A stretch of 64,000 nt of DNA from Xestospongia bergquistia (taxonomy: Eukaryota > Porifera > Demospongiae > Haplosclerida > Petrosiidae), in the NCBI GenBank assembly GCA_963965975.1, contig OZ014419.1, forward strand, positions 7,086,150-7,150,149. The letters run 5' to 3'. A model generated the notes under the pieces. That model ran no database searches. It was not told the origin of the DNA and saw nothing but the letters and a program-made list of their open reading frames with translations. Positions 12,730 through 24,938 of this stretch are shown one piece after another; positions within the stretch are counted from its first letter, which is position 1, and each line of letters begins with the position of its first letter. Made by a program: the position numbers and the translations under genes.

Positions 12730-13899
12730 ATGTCTAAATTACTATGGATTGCTGTATTTTTGACATTAATAGCTGTAGGTAAGTTAGAAGTGGTATTTTA
12801 CCGAGGTTTCTGAGGAGGGCGGGTGGCAAAATGGCGGCAAGACGACATAACACTACATTAATCCATTAATGTGCTATATTGGTAATAGTTTTAAACTTTT
12901 CGACAAGTTTTGAAGTGTCTTGAGCACCCTCACATTATCTACATTTCATACCTTAGGTCTCTGTGATAACAAGACAGCCTGTAGATATGATTTAAAAGAC
13001 AATACTACAGCTTGTGTTATAATGAATGCTTCTATAACAATTACTGTTCGTTATGAACGTACTGACAATGTTATGGTAAATATATGTCGTCATTATGCAT
13101 TGTGTGAGTGAATTTTCTCTTAATAAGAGTTACGTTAATATTCCTATCACTTGTGATGATGATGACAATGTGCCAGTTGATGGTCATTGCAATGTAACTG
13201 CTAATGGTAAGATGTTTACTACGATGATCTACGATATGACTGATTTCATATTAACTTTCGTCTTTGTTGGTGTAAGTTCATAATAAGGTTTATTTAAATA
13301 GAGACTGTACTTTTATTTGAATAGAATGGTGATCACAATTGGAATGTTGAGAATATCTCTGTAACCATCATAACACATGACAATACTGACTTACCTAACC
13401 CCAAATATCCAGGTATGATGCATGTAATTATACTTTAAATAATGCTCTTTGATTGATAGGTGAATTTACTGGCTCTAGAAATTCCTCATTGTTTGGTGAT
13501 GGTTTTGACTACAAGCGTTCCTACATGTGTAATGCTGCCAATAATATGTCCCTTACAATGGATACCGTCAAAAATCCCAATGCCTCTAAATATGAAATGT
13601 ATCTCACTATTTCAGGCTTCCAAGTCCAGGCATTTCGATTTGATAATTATGTAAATCCTCAATATGGTAATGGTAAGTCTCGATGAACAGATAGAGGGAA
13701 AAAATGTCAATGGAATTATATCATTATGTATCATTTTATTTCTTTAGTTCAACGTTGTAGTAAAGATATCAAGGGATCTAAGATTGTCCCAATAGCTGTA
13801 GGTGCGGCTTTAGCTGGTCTTGTCATTATTGTATTAATTGCCTACATTATCGGTCGTCTACGGAGCCGCAGGCAAAGTTCTTATGAGGCCCTATCTTAA
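12730..13899 (+). CDS. LAMP-family lysosome-associated membrane glycoprotein
   Basis: Type I lysosomal membrane protein. The first exon encodes a signal peptide (MSKLLWIAVFLTLIAVG), followed by a roughly 180-bp intron. The single lumenal LAMP domain is spread over exons near 12957-13075, 13110-13272, 13325-13410 and 13460-13672. It has paired cysteines and about ten N-x-S/T glycosylation sites (NKT, NTT, NAS, NKS, NVT, NIS, NSS, NMS, NAS). The last exon (13748-13899) carries KIVPIAVGAALAGLVIIVL, a transmembrane helix very like LAMP1/2, then a basic stop-transfer and a short tail ending YEALS. YEAL is a YxxPhi lysosomal sorting signal, here one residue from the C-terminus. Vertebrate LAMP1/2 have two lumenal domains; this has one, like CD68 or LAMP5, so I give no paralogue symbol. 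ATG4 lies tail-to-tail 270 bp away. Confidence 0.87.
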
Positions 13900-14169
13900 A
13901 TGACTTATGCTAATTATTAACATTGTTGTATAATCTACAATATGAGAGTGGTTGGTTGTCTAGTACATGCACATGCTAACTTGTTTCTAATACATTTCTT
14001 ATACTGGTTTAGTTGTCATGTGACTCTCACATGACAATGCATGCAACTTCTTAATATATTTAAAAATGAAGTTTTTTGCATTATATAATTATTAAATGTG
14101 ACTTTTCAAATTATAAAATTAAATAATATGATGGCACTCATATATGATATATAAATAAATAAGGCGTGG

Positions 14170-16384
14170 TTACCTAGTGGGTGTGGCAACCTGTTCTGGG
14201 GGAGGGTATGGCCAGTCTACTAGTTCAAATCCCTCATCACTTTCCACACTTTTAACTTCAGGTTGTAAAAGAACAAATGCTGTAAAATGATGTAATAGTC
14301 ACATGACAATCACATGGTACACTAACGTTCTTTTGAACTGTGGTTAAAGGACTCTGGAGGACCCCAATATGGCGGTCTATGTTCCGTAAGTTCAAACAAA
14401 TATTGCATTTTTGATAAGACTTGCTGAGTAAATAAAATGTATTGTCTACTAAATAAACTGTGTATAATATATATAGTAATTAGTTTATTTAGTGGGTATG
14501 TCCCTGCTTAGTTATAAAGTAGATATGACCTGTAATAATTATGGTACATATTCTTCTGACCCTCAATTGTAATTGAGGGTATATCCCTGTACTTACTGAT
14601 CTTAATCGTCTACAAAGATCATCTACATCTCCTTCATCTTTACAAAAGAATCCCTAATATATAGAGACATAATAATACTTCATTTAATCATAACAACTAA
14701 CAAGAGCTAATGAAGGGTCTAACTCAGATATAAGCATTGTCTCTGATTGTGAACAATGATAAGTAGAGTCGGGAATAGCCTCTCCATTTGACGGAAGAGG
14801 AACTGACGGTTGTGTTCTGTGTGGGTCCAAATAATGTAAATAATTATCTAAAAATATAATTAACATAATTAAAACTCTGCTCTTTTTTGGTTTACCTTGG
14901 TAACCAATAAGCCACAAAGCATGTCTTGGTTTACCACCAATAATACCAACAGACTGTGGTAAAGTCAGACACGCCTTAACAGCCTCAGCATATTCCATGT
15001 TAAAACGCTCTTGTCCTAAACGTAGTGGAATAAATAACAAAAGTGGTCGGAAGACAGAAGAAGGAGAGCTTATAGGAGAGGGTGGAGAATCAACTTCCTC
15101 TTTTGCTTTTGACAAATTTGATTCACCGCTAAATTGTTTAATAAAATCTTCCATTGTTAAATGAATTAAGGAGGAATCAGCTGTAGGATCATAAGAACGA
15201 GATACTTGAGTGCTTCTAGGTGAGCGAGAGAAATTAATACCTCGGGAACTTTTACTTCGTGTTGGTGACAACACAGAGTGGGTATTGTCAACACCAGTAG
15301 CAGTTACTGAGGTAGTAGATCTTAATTTTAGCTTGTTAAGGAGTCCTAATGAAGGGTCAGATGCAGAGTGACGAGGACCTTCTAGCGTTAATTTAGGAGG
15401 TGCGTCCACTTTTTCTGTTGTGACTTCCACAGATACAGAACCAGTAATTCCATGATGTTCTTGACATAATGCCTCTATATATATGGAATGCCATGACAGA
15501 CAGACAGACAGACAAACTTACTGATATCGTCAATGATAACCAACATATCCATGGCAACGTATACAGCCAGTTGACTCCACTCATCATGGACTGCTAATCT
15601 CCTGTCATTAGTACTCGTTAATTTTAATAATTCTATTAACTAACTTTATTGCTTGAGCAACATTATTAGGACCAAACCATTGACCCACAGAACGTCCAAA
15701 ATCAGCTCCTTGCAATGCTGTGACAAAGACCTCATTATCATTTTATATTAAGTGACTAACCAATCATTTGTAAGGAATACACACTGTCTCTTGAGTCTAA
15801 AAACATTTCTAATATCTTAAGAGAAGAAAGAATATTTTGTCAATACTTGTCATTATAACTTTCTTCGTACTTTGTTATATATTAGATTATAAGTGTCTGG
15901 ACTCCATCGCCAACCTGATTTCAATGGGTAATATTATATATGTATATCTATAGAATATCTCACCTCGTCCTAAATGTCTCAATATAAGGGCGTGGCTTAA
16001 CATCATTTGACCACACCTTAAAGTACATCCCCAACCAGAATCAGTCATTACATTCGTGCCACCTGAAATATATAACATGTTATAAGATCATATCATTCAC
16101 TTACTAATGGCTCTGAATCCTCTACGATACGTAAACCACAATCTACTACGTACATCTTCCGTTAAAGCAGATTTATCTGACGGAGATAAGATATTACAAA
16201 ACGTGTACTTCGTATTAATACCTTGAGGCAATACATATTGTTCTCCTAAGAGCCAGACTTCTCCGTTCAAGAGATTTGGCGTCGTTGGTACCTCTTCTAC
16301 CCAGAAAGTTTCGTAAGCCATTGGTTTTTGTTTCTGAACAAGAGAAGGTAAAAAGTATCTTTGACTTGCACTATTAAAAGCCAT
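14170..16384 (-). CDS. ATG4: ATG4 cysteine protease with long internal insertion
   Basis: Autophagy protease that processes and delipidates ATG8/LC3 in the cytosol. I start at ATG 16384 (MAFNSASQRYFLP). Family signatures follow in order: VWLLGEQYVL, SRLWFTYRRGFRAI, the catalytic Cys in DSGWGCTLRCGQMM with ALILRHLGR, then RPLLLFIPLRLG, LPQSVGIIGGKP, the Asp/His pair in YLDPHRTQPS, and ISELDPSLAL. A Ser/Thr-rich insertion of about 120-130 residues (15090-15430) lies between the Cys part and the RPLLLFIPLRLG strand; the best-known vertebrate family members are shorter here. The tail ends near SVESDEGFELVDWPYPPP. FELV after acidic residues fits an LC3-interacting motif, as at the ATG4B C-terminus. 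Which vertebrate paralogue is closest cannot be decided by eye. Confidence 0.92.
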
Positions 16385-16616
16385 TTCAGCCACGCCTACT
16401 AATAGTCAAACCGGTATAACTTCCTTGTGGGTTATGTTAAGTACAAGCCAGACAGTAGCCAATATAATTACAGTATTTGAAGTGACATGCATTAAGAATA
16501 TTTGTTGAGCTGGCTAATTATGAATAGTGACCCTTTAATTACTAAAATAATTAAAATTAATTCATAATAATAATAATTTTAAATTTAATGTAGATGACCG
16601 GTATTGTACATGTATA

Positions 16617-17918
16617 TTAATTTTGATATTCCACTGCTCTGCCATTAGGTAACACAAGTCGTTGAATGGACTTATTACCAGTTGGTGTGAAACGATTGTC
16701 AAGTGATATCATGGTCTAAAAGAGATTAAGAAAATAGTGTCAATTCTTTATTACTATTATGTGGAGCAGTAAAGATTAGTACTTTACTTACATGATGAGT
16801 AGCAGCAAAGTCAGGAGCTAAATCAATTCCCTCAGGATGATACTATAAATATAAGAAACAGCTTATGTGTGTAAGTGTGTGTGTGTATGTAACATACACT
16901 CCATTGTGGACCAGCAGATATTACTTGCATCATCTCTGTTGCCTGGCTCTGTTGTCTTCCTTGACCACGACTGCGTCCTCTACCTCTCTGTCGTCCTCCT
17001 CTTATTTGAGGTTGCCTAGCAACAATTGACAATGATGTCATAATCTTGTTTGAATTACCTATTACTGGCATGTTGGTTTTGTAATCTCTTTCTTGCTCGA
17101 GCCACTGATGCAGCTGCAAATCTTTGAATACCTCTTGCCCTTTGATTGGTGACCACACCCCTAATTATAAAAATATTAATGATGATATCATATAATAATA
17201 TTGAGTACCTTCTCATTCTTTGATTAGTGGGTGTGTTTATATTTTGACCACGACCTCTAGCAGTAACTCCTCCTCTTCTGGGTGTGGTTGCAGTAGGTCT
17301 AACAAGAGAGCGTCTCCCACGCCCTCTTTTGTTTGCTTGACCTCTTGGAATTGATGACTAAATAGATTATAAAAACAGGTTATAACTGGTTTCAATTACC
17401 TGTAAGTTTCTATTAGAATCCATTGATGTGTTTCTAGCATCTTGTCTTGTAATCTGAATAGTTTGACGCTGTCGTTGTTGCAGTACTTGAATTCTATCAC
17501 CTCTGCCTCCTCGCTAAATTAAATAAAATAAGCTAAAATGTTTTTTCATAGTAACACATACTCCGCCTCTTTGACCACGTCCACGTAGTCCTCTTGTTCT
17601 TCCTCTTACATTAACAGTAGCAACAGTTCCTGTTGATTGACTGGAGCCTTGGTTTCTTCCAACTCTGCCACGTCCTCGAAGACCCCTTCTTCCACCTCTT
17701 ATGGGAGTACCCCATCCTCTTGAGGGTGTTCTTTGTCCTCTTGATGTTCCCCATCCTCTTGAAGTTACACCCTGTCCTCTTGAGGGTGTACCTCTTCTTC
17801 CTCTTTTCGGCTTATTGAGTGCAATAATGTCATCTTTAAAGAAAAGACATTAGGACACGCCCCTTTTTGCAAAATTTGTCTCACCTAACGTCATATCTAC
17901 TTTACTGCTAGATGCCAT
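16617..17918 (-). CDS. UIF/FYTTD1-like RGG-rich mRNA export adaptor
   Basis: The N-terminus MASSSKVDMTLDDIIALNK contains a UAP56/DDX39B-binding motif (DMxLDDIIxLN), as in UIF and ALYREF. The body is a low-complexity basic protein full of RGG/RGR, TPSRGWGTP and GRGRG repeats across five or more exons (16890-17830). The C-terminal exons encode PQWSYHPEGIDLAP, then HHTMISLDNRFTPTG. The TMISLDNRF part resembles the C-terminal second UAP56-binding motif of UIF (TGMTLNERF). There is no RRM, which argues against ALYREF. The family call rests on these two short motifs plus composition, so orthology to FYTTD1 is probable rather than proven. Confidence 0.65.
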
Positions 17919-18127
17919 CGCAACACTGTATTACTAGATATAGAGAGATGTCTTTCGTACAAAATGATTGATAGTCACGTAGAAAGAGAGACGACGCAGA
18001 CGTAAGTACTCAAAATATTTTAATCTAAAAGAGTTAAAATAATAATCATCAACCACGCCCAATAATTATAACCAAAAGATTATTCTAAGTTCTACAATAG
18101 TCACACACATTTAATGAAGTTAACAAG

Positions 18128-20087
18128 TTATTCGAGTTTGATGCCAACAGAATCAGTGTTACGATAGATAACACTGTCTCGTCCAGGATCCATATTCCAC
18201 ATTGCCCAACTAATGGCGAACAATGATAATCCAATAGGAACTATTGTAGTAAATATAATGAGAAATATAGCTGGAAAGTTATCACTACGTTCTTCAGCCA
18301 GACCCCTTGGATTTCCATATTTGTAAGTACTGTTATCTGATTTTAAGAAACTATTTTCATCAGGACGCTATAAATAAAATTAAAGAGGTGTGTCATATAG
18401 TTACCATCTATTCTTACATCACTATTACGACGAATTCTAGTATTAAGGCAGTCCCCCTACACAAATAATAATCCATTGTCATTATTTATGACCACACCCA
18501 TCATTAATAAATGTATACCTCTAATTTTCCATTTTCATACTTCAAGAACAAATTCAAATTAGCACAAAGTTCATCACGTAGATCATTAGGCTACAAAAAT
18601 AATAATTTTGTTGGTAAATGGTAACCATGGTAATAGGTAGTTATTACTTTATAAGTAACAACTAACTAACCATATTAGGAACAGCAAAAGAAGGTAGCTC
18701 CTTCATTATCTTGTCAATCTGTTCCTTGGACAGCTCATGATTCTCTAGTATTTGTTGAATAACTACAAGTTGTTCATCATTGAGTTCACTATAATTATAT
18801 GATTAATTATATTAGTGGGTGGAGTTGATATACTTGTGTTTCCATTGCAATACTAATGCTTGAATAATGATGTCATTATGATATAACTGGACCAACTCTT
18901 GTGTCACCTAATAATGCATTAGTATTAATTATTATATTAGCTCCACCCACCTCTTTTATTGTATCAGTAACCAGTTTAATAGCAATTCTCATTTGATGTG
19001 ATTGTGATGAATATTTTGATTGTAGCGTCTGAGAGAGACAGAGAGAGAGAGAGATGAAAACAGTATCCTTCTGGCTAAAATTCTTACTTTTAGAGAATTA
19101 AATGTAAATACATAGATGTCAGGAGCAGCGTCATTTACAGCAGCTTGAGAGAGCTGAAAAAATATAATTTTTATTAATAGGTATATAAAATAATAGGTTT
19201 TATACTTTTTTGACAGACTCTTTAATAGTTACTAGTTCTTTAAGAAATTGACGATCTACCTAAGATACAATAGATTAAAAATTTATTGAAAATCACCATA
19301 GCAACCAAATAATGAATTAAACAACTTACTGGTGAGTGTACATCAAACACTTCTATTGATGGAGTGTTCTTATTAATATCTACATTGTTCTGCAAAACAC
19401 AGACAACATATTATATATGTAGTGTTATTAATGGAGGTAGTACCAACCTCATTGGTTCCAGATATCTTCATAGTGAGAGACTTTCCCTCAAAAAGTGTAC
19501 GAAAATGTTCCAATACATTATCACCTTTAAAAATCGTTTCTTCATCTTCACTTGTTAAACCAGTCAAACCAGTTTGATCAACTGGATAAGAGTGATCTGA
19601 TAATTCAGATATGTCATTATCATCAGAAAGACCATTCACAAGGAACAAGACTGTTGCTCTAGGTCGACGGAAAAGGTTACCTAACTGCACACCAGACCAA
19701 GTTACGCCTTCCTTTAAAATAAATTCTCAAAACAAGTAATCATTAATAGCTAATTACTCGGAGTATCCCCATAGTTTTAAGCATGATATTAGACACTTGA
19801 CTAGCAGGAAAAGGGCTGGAGACACTCTCTTTGTAAACCCCACCTCCTTGATTCCAATTACTGAGGACAAAGAAACGACTTTTGGGGGAAGGCTGAAAAG
19901 AGATATTGATATCAACAACAAGTACCAATAGAAATAGTACCTTCTCTTGCAGGGAAATTTCCCAAAGGTTACTAGTTGCTAGTGACCCAATGATAACTAC
20001 AATATAATATAAATCTATATTTTTATTATCACAGTCATATGACTTACATGCCACAACGAAAAGAGCAGTCAAACGAAAGCTTGTCAT
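18128..20087 (-). CDS. ATP6AP2: V-ATPase accessory protein 2 / (pro)renin receptor
   Basis: Type I membrane protein that helps assemble the V-ATPase in ER/lysosomes. The start MTSFRLTALFVVA, joined across a short intron to FIIGSLATSNLWE, is a signal peptide. The ectodomain exons include PKSRFFVLSNWNQGG, RPRATVLFLVNGLS and a helical region with ELVTIKESVKKLSQ. A basic RIRR sequence before the membrane (about 18430) sits where the mammalian protein is cut by furin. The last exon has a transmembrane helix and the family tail SWAMWNMDPGRDSVIYR. The conserved WNMDPGxDSxIYR makes the call firm. The gene has about ten short introns and is head-to-head with the BCOR-like gene. Confidence 0.93.
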
Positions 20088-20300
20088 CTTGTAACTTGTA
20101 AAATTAGAGAGAAATGATTGTTTCGTATCAGCAATCACGAGTTTGGACGTAGGCGTGGCGATAACGTTATTAGTCTAGCCACACCCCTTTAAATAGAACA
20201 TCTAGTTGAACCCCTCGACACATGCATTATTATCAGTAATGGCGACCTGTTTTATCTTTCCTGTTACTCATCTATATTAGGACGCTTTATACTAGTCACA
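20088..20300. promoter_or_regulatory. Bidirectional upstream region, ATP6AP2 / BCOR-like
   Basis: 213 bp separate the two divergent ATGs. It includes a CCACACCCC element (from 20179) of a type seen throughout the window. No TATA box is obvious. Confidence 0.45.
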
Positions 20301-23300
20301 ATGGAGGCTTTTTCTAATACAAAATGGAGAGAGAACTGTTACCCTAATACAATGGAGGGCCTGTTGCATAACAGAGGAGGTAATATAGCTCCTGGCTGTT
20401 ATCCTCCACCAGGAAGATTTCCTGATAATAAAACTAGACATTGGCAAAGAAATGGGTGAGATATGCTTTCTCAATTAAGTTCTAGTATGCATTTATAATA
20501 TTTCAGACCAGGACCACCAGAGACTTGGGAAGGACAATGGTCTACTAACCGAGGTGGACCACCACCCATGCCACCTCATCCTATTGTTCAACCAGAAAAT
20601 GGTTGCATGGTAAGTAAGCGATTACTTGTATTATAGATAAAGCTAATATATTACTACTACTATAGTGGAATAGAAAGGACCCTCCTATTGAGATGACAGA
20701 AAGTTATCATCATCAACATGGTGGGTGTGATGGACGTTGGCAAGGAAGAGCTAGAAGGTATGTCTCTACATTCATCATTATGACATCATTTTATTTTATA
20801 GTGGTCCTATGAGAAGAGACTACCATCCTCATAGATTACCACCACCACCATTTGGAAGAGGAGGTGGTGGTCCTCCCAATGACTTTGGTCATACAAGAAA
20901 TCACAACTATTCTGAGAGACCTGTTATGTTGCCAGGAGTCTCTTCCTATTTACATCGTCCTTCCTCTCCAGCACATTCTGATTTTGATCCAACCTCTTCA
21001 CCTGATATGAGGACATGGGAAAGACGAAATCGTCCCCAATCTTTGTCATTTCAACCTTCCCCCTCATCTGTAGAGAGTGAAGGTTCCCCACGAGACCCTC
21101 GGCAAAGACCACCCCTTCCATTCTACCAAATGTCTCCTGATGGAAATTCTCAAATTCGTGACTCTAGATATGACCGCTCACTAGAACTAGAAGGGTCTCC
21201 CACATCAAGAGATAAACCTCATCCATTACATTATCCTAGTACATATGATAAATCATATCGCTATCATCCTCCAATGTCATCTCAAGATGGAAATATTCCA
21301 CGAGATCCACGACATTATCATGGTACAGCTTTACACAGAAAATCTTCACGTGATTCTCCCTCCAAACCACCATCTAATGATTATCAAAGCAACTTTAAAA
21401 ACAGGTAAGTATTAATACTATTTGTTACATACACGTCTATGCTATTTTTACTTTCTAGGTCTTTAGTGTCAAAAACAACGTCTTCCTCATCTCATTTATC
21501 TTCTGACATACCTCCATCAACTAAATGTACAGTGCCTTCTTTAGATTGTATTGAAGAGAGTCTTCCAATGCCTAAAGTTAAACCAGAGAAGGGCTACTCT
21601 CTGTCATTAAAAAGCTCAACATTACAGTCTGTTTTCAAAGATGGTTTAAGTGACAATCAATCTCTAGCAGGAGAAAAATCATCCAAGTCTGTAGATGTTT
21701 TAAAGTCTGTTTTTAGTCAATATGTTCTCAATGAGCATTCATATGCTAGTCAGTTGACTAATTCTTCACAGTTACCTGATCTTAATTTACAAGATCATAC
21801 TCAACATTGTCTGACTACAATTGATCCATCTAACTCTGTCATTTCTTTACCAGATCAGTCTGAGATTAGATCTTCTTCTTCATTAGAAACACTAGTAGAA
21901 ATGGAGTTAGAAACTGATGATACTAGTGACTCTTCTCCATCATCACCAGCCTGCTTTAATTTAGATCTAGATACTGAGCCAGATAGCTCAGTTAATAGTC
22001 CTCTATCAGCTTCTTCAGATTATGATAGTTTTTCTTTGATTGTTTCTATTCCTCGTTCCAACCTCTCCAGTCGTCCTTCATCAGCTGATTCCAAATCTTC
22101 TGACACTTCATCTCTCTCTGATCAATCAGATAATATTAGATTGCGTAATGGACGGGTTTTAAATAACCTCTATTTATATGCATCACGAAAGGGTCATCCC
22201 AAAAGTATCTCATCAAGTCCCTTTTCAACAATCAAAAGAAGTACAACTCCTTCAGTGACTCCTGATAGTTTTAAAAATGATGTAGATGATAAAGATGTTG
22301 AAGTTATTGGTGTATCCAACAACTTTGATGAAGATATTAAGAAAAGAAAGTTAAGGAAATCTATAAGACTCTCTCAATCAAAGGTATGGTTTAGACTTAA
22401 AGTGACAAGAAATACATTTATATATACTGGTGTACAGTGAGTCTCTTGATAAAGGTGCTAGTCATATGAACTGGTTGCCTCAATCACTGTTAGTATCATT
22501 GTTGTATTCAGTAGTATATGTGAAAAGAGGTCATTACTGTAGTCAATTAAGATGGTCCTAATAATATCTAGATAGGATAGGATCCATTGTCTAATTCTTT
22601 AAGACTATATTTACTGATATTTGTTCTTTAAGAATCCTTCTCCTGCTGATAAACCTATGACATCATCATCATCATCTCCTGAGTCTTTAAATTTTGAGAC
22701 AAGTCAAATCAAAAAAGCAAAAAAGAAACATTTCCAAGACTTTGTACCTGTTGTGTTGAAAACAAGAAGCAGAGCTGAAACAGCAACAAGTCAGTCCAAA
22801 TTTTTAACCGGTTATTAATAATTTCTGTAAATGTTATATATAGTGTTGAGACGGCATGAAATGGCTGAAGAGATGGAACACAATGAACTGGAAAGAAAAG
22901 CAACTGCTCTACCTGGAGAGGAAGAAGAGGAGATAGATATCTCAATAAGAAATAGAACAGACTCCAATAACCAGGCAAGTTTAGAGTCAATATTATAGGT
23001 CATTTTGATAATTATTGATGTTCACTAGTCTAGTGAGTATCAGTACTTACCACAGTGACCCAGGATAGCTACCATTAGTAAACTCTAGACTAGTGAACAT
23101 CAGTACTTACCACAGTGGCCTAGATAGCTACCATTAGTAAACTCTAGTCTATAGTTTATTATTTTATACCTCATTGTAGGATGATTCCAGTAGTATCGCT
23201 AGTGTTAGTGTGTTATCAAGTACACGTGACGTAGAGAGCACATCTGATGTACAAGTGATCGATGCGTTCACTCCAGGTAGCCTCAATTTAACAGTTCAAT

Positions 23301-23460
23301 AGATAATATGTATCCTATTTATTGTAGAATTTATTCTTCGTTGTAAAAAAACCTATGTTCCCCGTTCAGCTGGATCAGGTGATTCTGCTCTACATAAAGT
23401 CTGCAGAACTGGAAAACTGGTAAGTTGAATTGAGGAATGATGTGTCACACACACACACAC

Positions 23461-23499
<39 letters not shown>

Positions 23500-24686
23500 T
23501 ATATATATATCTTTCTCTCTCTCATTTATTTAGGATATAGTTCGCTATTTTGTATTAGTTGAACAAATGAAGGTAGATGTTCAGGACAATGCTGGATGGA
23601 CTCCATTACATGAAGCTTGTAATAAGTGTCATCCTGCTATTGCTGAGCTCCTCTTACAAAATGGAGCTGATCCTAACTTACCTTCTTATGATGGAACAAG
23701 GTATTTATATATCATGTTGTTAACTGTTAAATTAAATGTTGTATATTTTAGTATCAGTTTAACATTTATGGTACTTTTCTAGACCTATCCACGATGCAAT
23801 AGAGTCTGGTAATCTTTCAATTGTGAGACTGTTAGTAGAGCATGGAGCAGATCCAATGGCTGAATATTTAGAGAAAACACCACTTGAATTGGCAAAGTCT
23901 CTTGGGCAAATAGAAATTTCCAAGTTTTTAAGTAGTAAGACAGACAAGATTAACATCTAATTTTTCCATAATTTATTACACAGCTATAGCTAGAAACATA
24001 CTAGGTCATTTCATATGTGGTGTCTCTTAATATAGGTGTTATTGAGGAGCGGAGAAAAAGGGTTGCAGAGCGAGAACCTACTATGAATTCCAACTCTTTG
24101 AAGCTCTCAAAGAAACAATTTTTTACTAAATCAGAAGAACCAATTGTAATGCTCCCTATTGAAGGATATTCAAGTAACAACATTAGTTTAGTTATTGTTG
24201 TCATTACTTGGTTATAGACCCAATGTTTGGTGAAGAATTAGATAGTCCATTAATATATATATCAGCTGTCATTGAAATGTCAGAACATCCATTGCTACCA
24301 GTCTACAATATACAGATCACATCAGGTGGTCTCAGACCAAGGTCAGGTTATTGGTTGCAACATTATTATGATATTTATTGTAAATTTGTTATATTTATAT
24401 CTTATTTTATATTTATAGACATCATAACTTCCACTTGATGATTGATGTTCTCCAAAAACTTAACATGTCGCGTGAGACACTCCTCCAACAGCTAGATGAT
24501 ATTAAAACTCATATAATGTCTGTTGAGGAGTTCTCATGTCAGATCAAGAACAATCCATTAACCAAACACAGTACAATATTAGGAACATTACAATCAATGG
24601 AGAAATCAGCTCAATTAGAATTGGTCCCACTTTGTCATACACTAAGAAGACTGCTTGATATTCAAATAGCAAATATTGATGATTAA
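20301..24686 (+). CDS. BCOR: BCOR-like corepressor (ankyrin repeats + PUFD domain)
   Basis: Likely PRC1.1 (PCGF1) corepressor scaffold in the nucleus. The N-terminal half is disordered and Pro/Ser/Arg-rich (20301-21403), followed by a large Ser-rich exon (21460-22383). Exons near 22634-22790 and 22843-22975 encode Lys- and Glu-rich sequence. A conserved pre-ankyrin segment, EFILRCKKTYVPRSAGSGDS, leads into ALHKVCRTGKLDIVRYF. Ankyrin repeats follow: NAGWTPLHEACNKCHPAIAE, DGTRPIHDAIESGNLSIVRL and TPLELAKSLGQIEISKFL. DGTRP(L/I)HDA(V/I)E is diagnostic of BCOR/BCORL1. The C-terminal exons encode LPVYNIQI, FHLMIDVLQKLNMSRETL and a helical end, aligning by eye with the PUFD domain that binds PCGF1. 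The N-terminus shows no recognisable BCL6-binding segment. The call rests on ANK plus PUFD order. Confidence 0.83.
23026..23155. repeat. Two tandem copies of a dispersed ~60-bp element
   Basis: Two adjacent copies share CATCAGTACTTACCACAGTG or near-identical sequence, then TAGCTACCATTAGTAAACTC and TAGACTAG. A third, diverged copy lies at 44281-44337 inside another gene. This makes it a dispersed family rather than a simple local duplication. Confidence 0.85.
23449..23506. repeat. (CA)n microsatellite in BCOR-like intron
   Basis: About 25 CA units with one CG interruption, followed by a short (AT)n run. Confidence 0.95.
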
Positions 24687-24938
24687 ATACTGCTATACAG
24701 GAGGTAACTCGTGGTCAGGGTGGCACATTTTTAAAAAAATGGAATATGTAAAATATATTAACTTGTCATTTCATATTATAATATCAACATTTAAAAACAC
24801 ATGTACTACCATTAACAACAATGTAATGAAATCACTTTACCAACTAACTAGAATTTTTCATATTTTTTTATACAATTGTAATCAACACCATCAACTAATA
24901 ACTCCTATAATAAATTAAGAGGCAAATTAAGTATCTTA

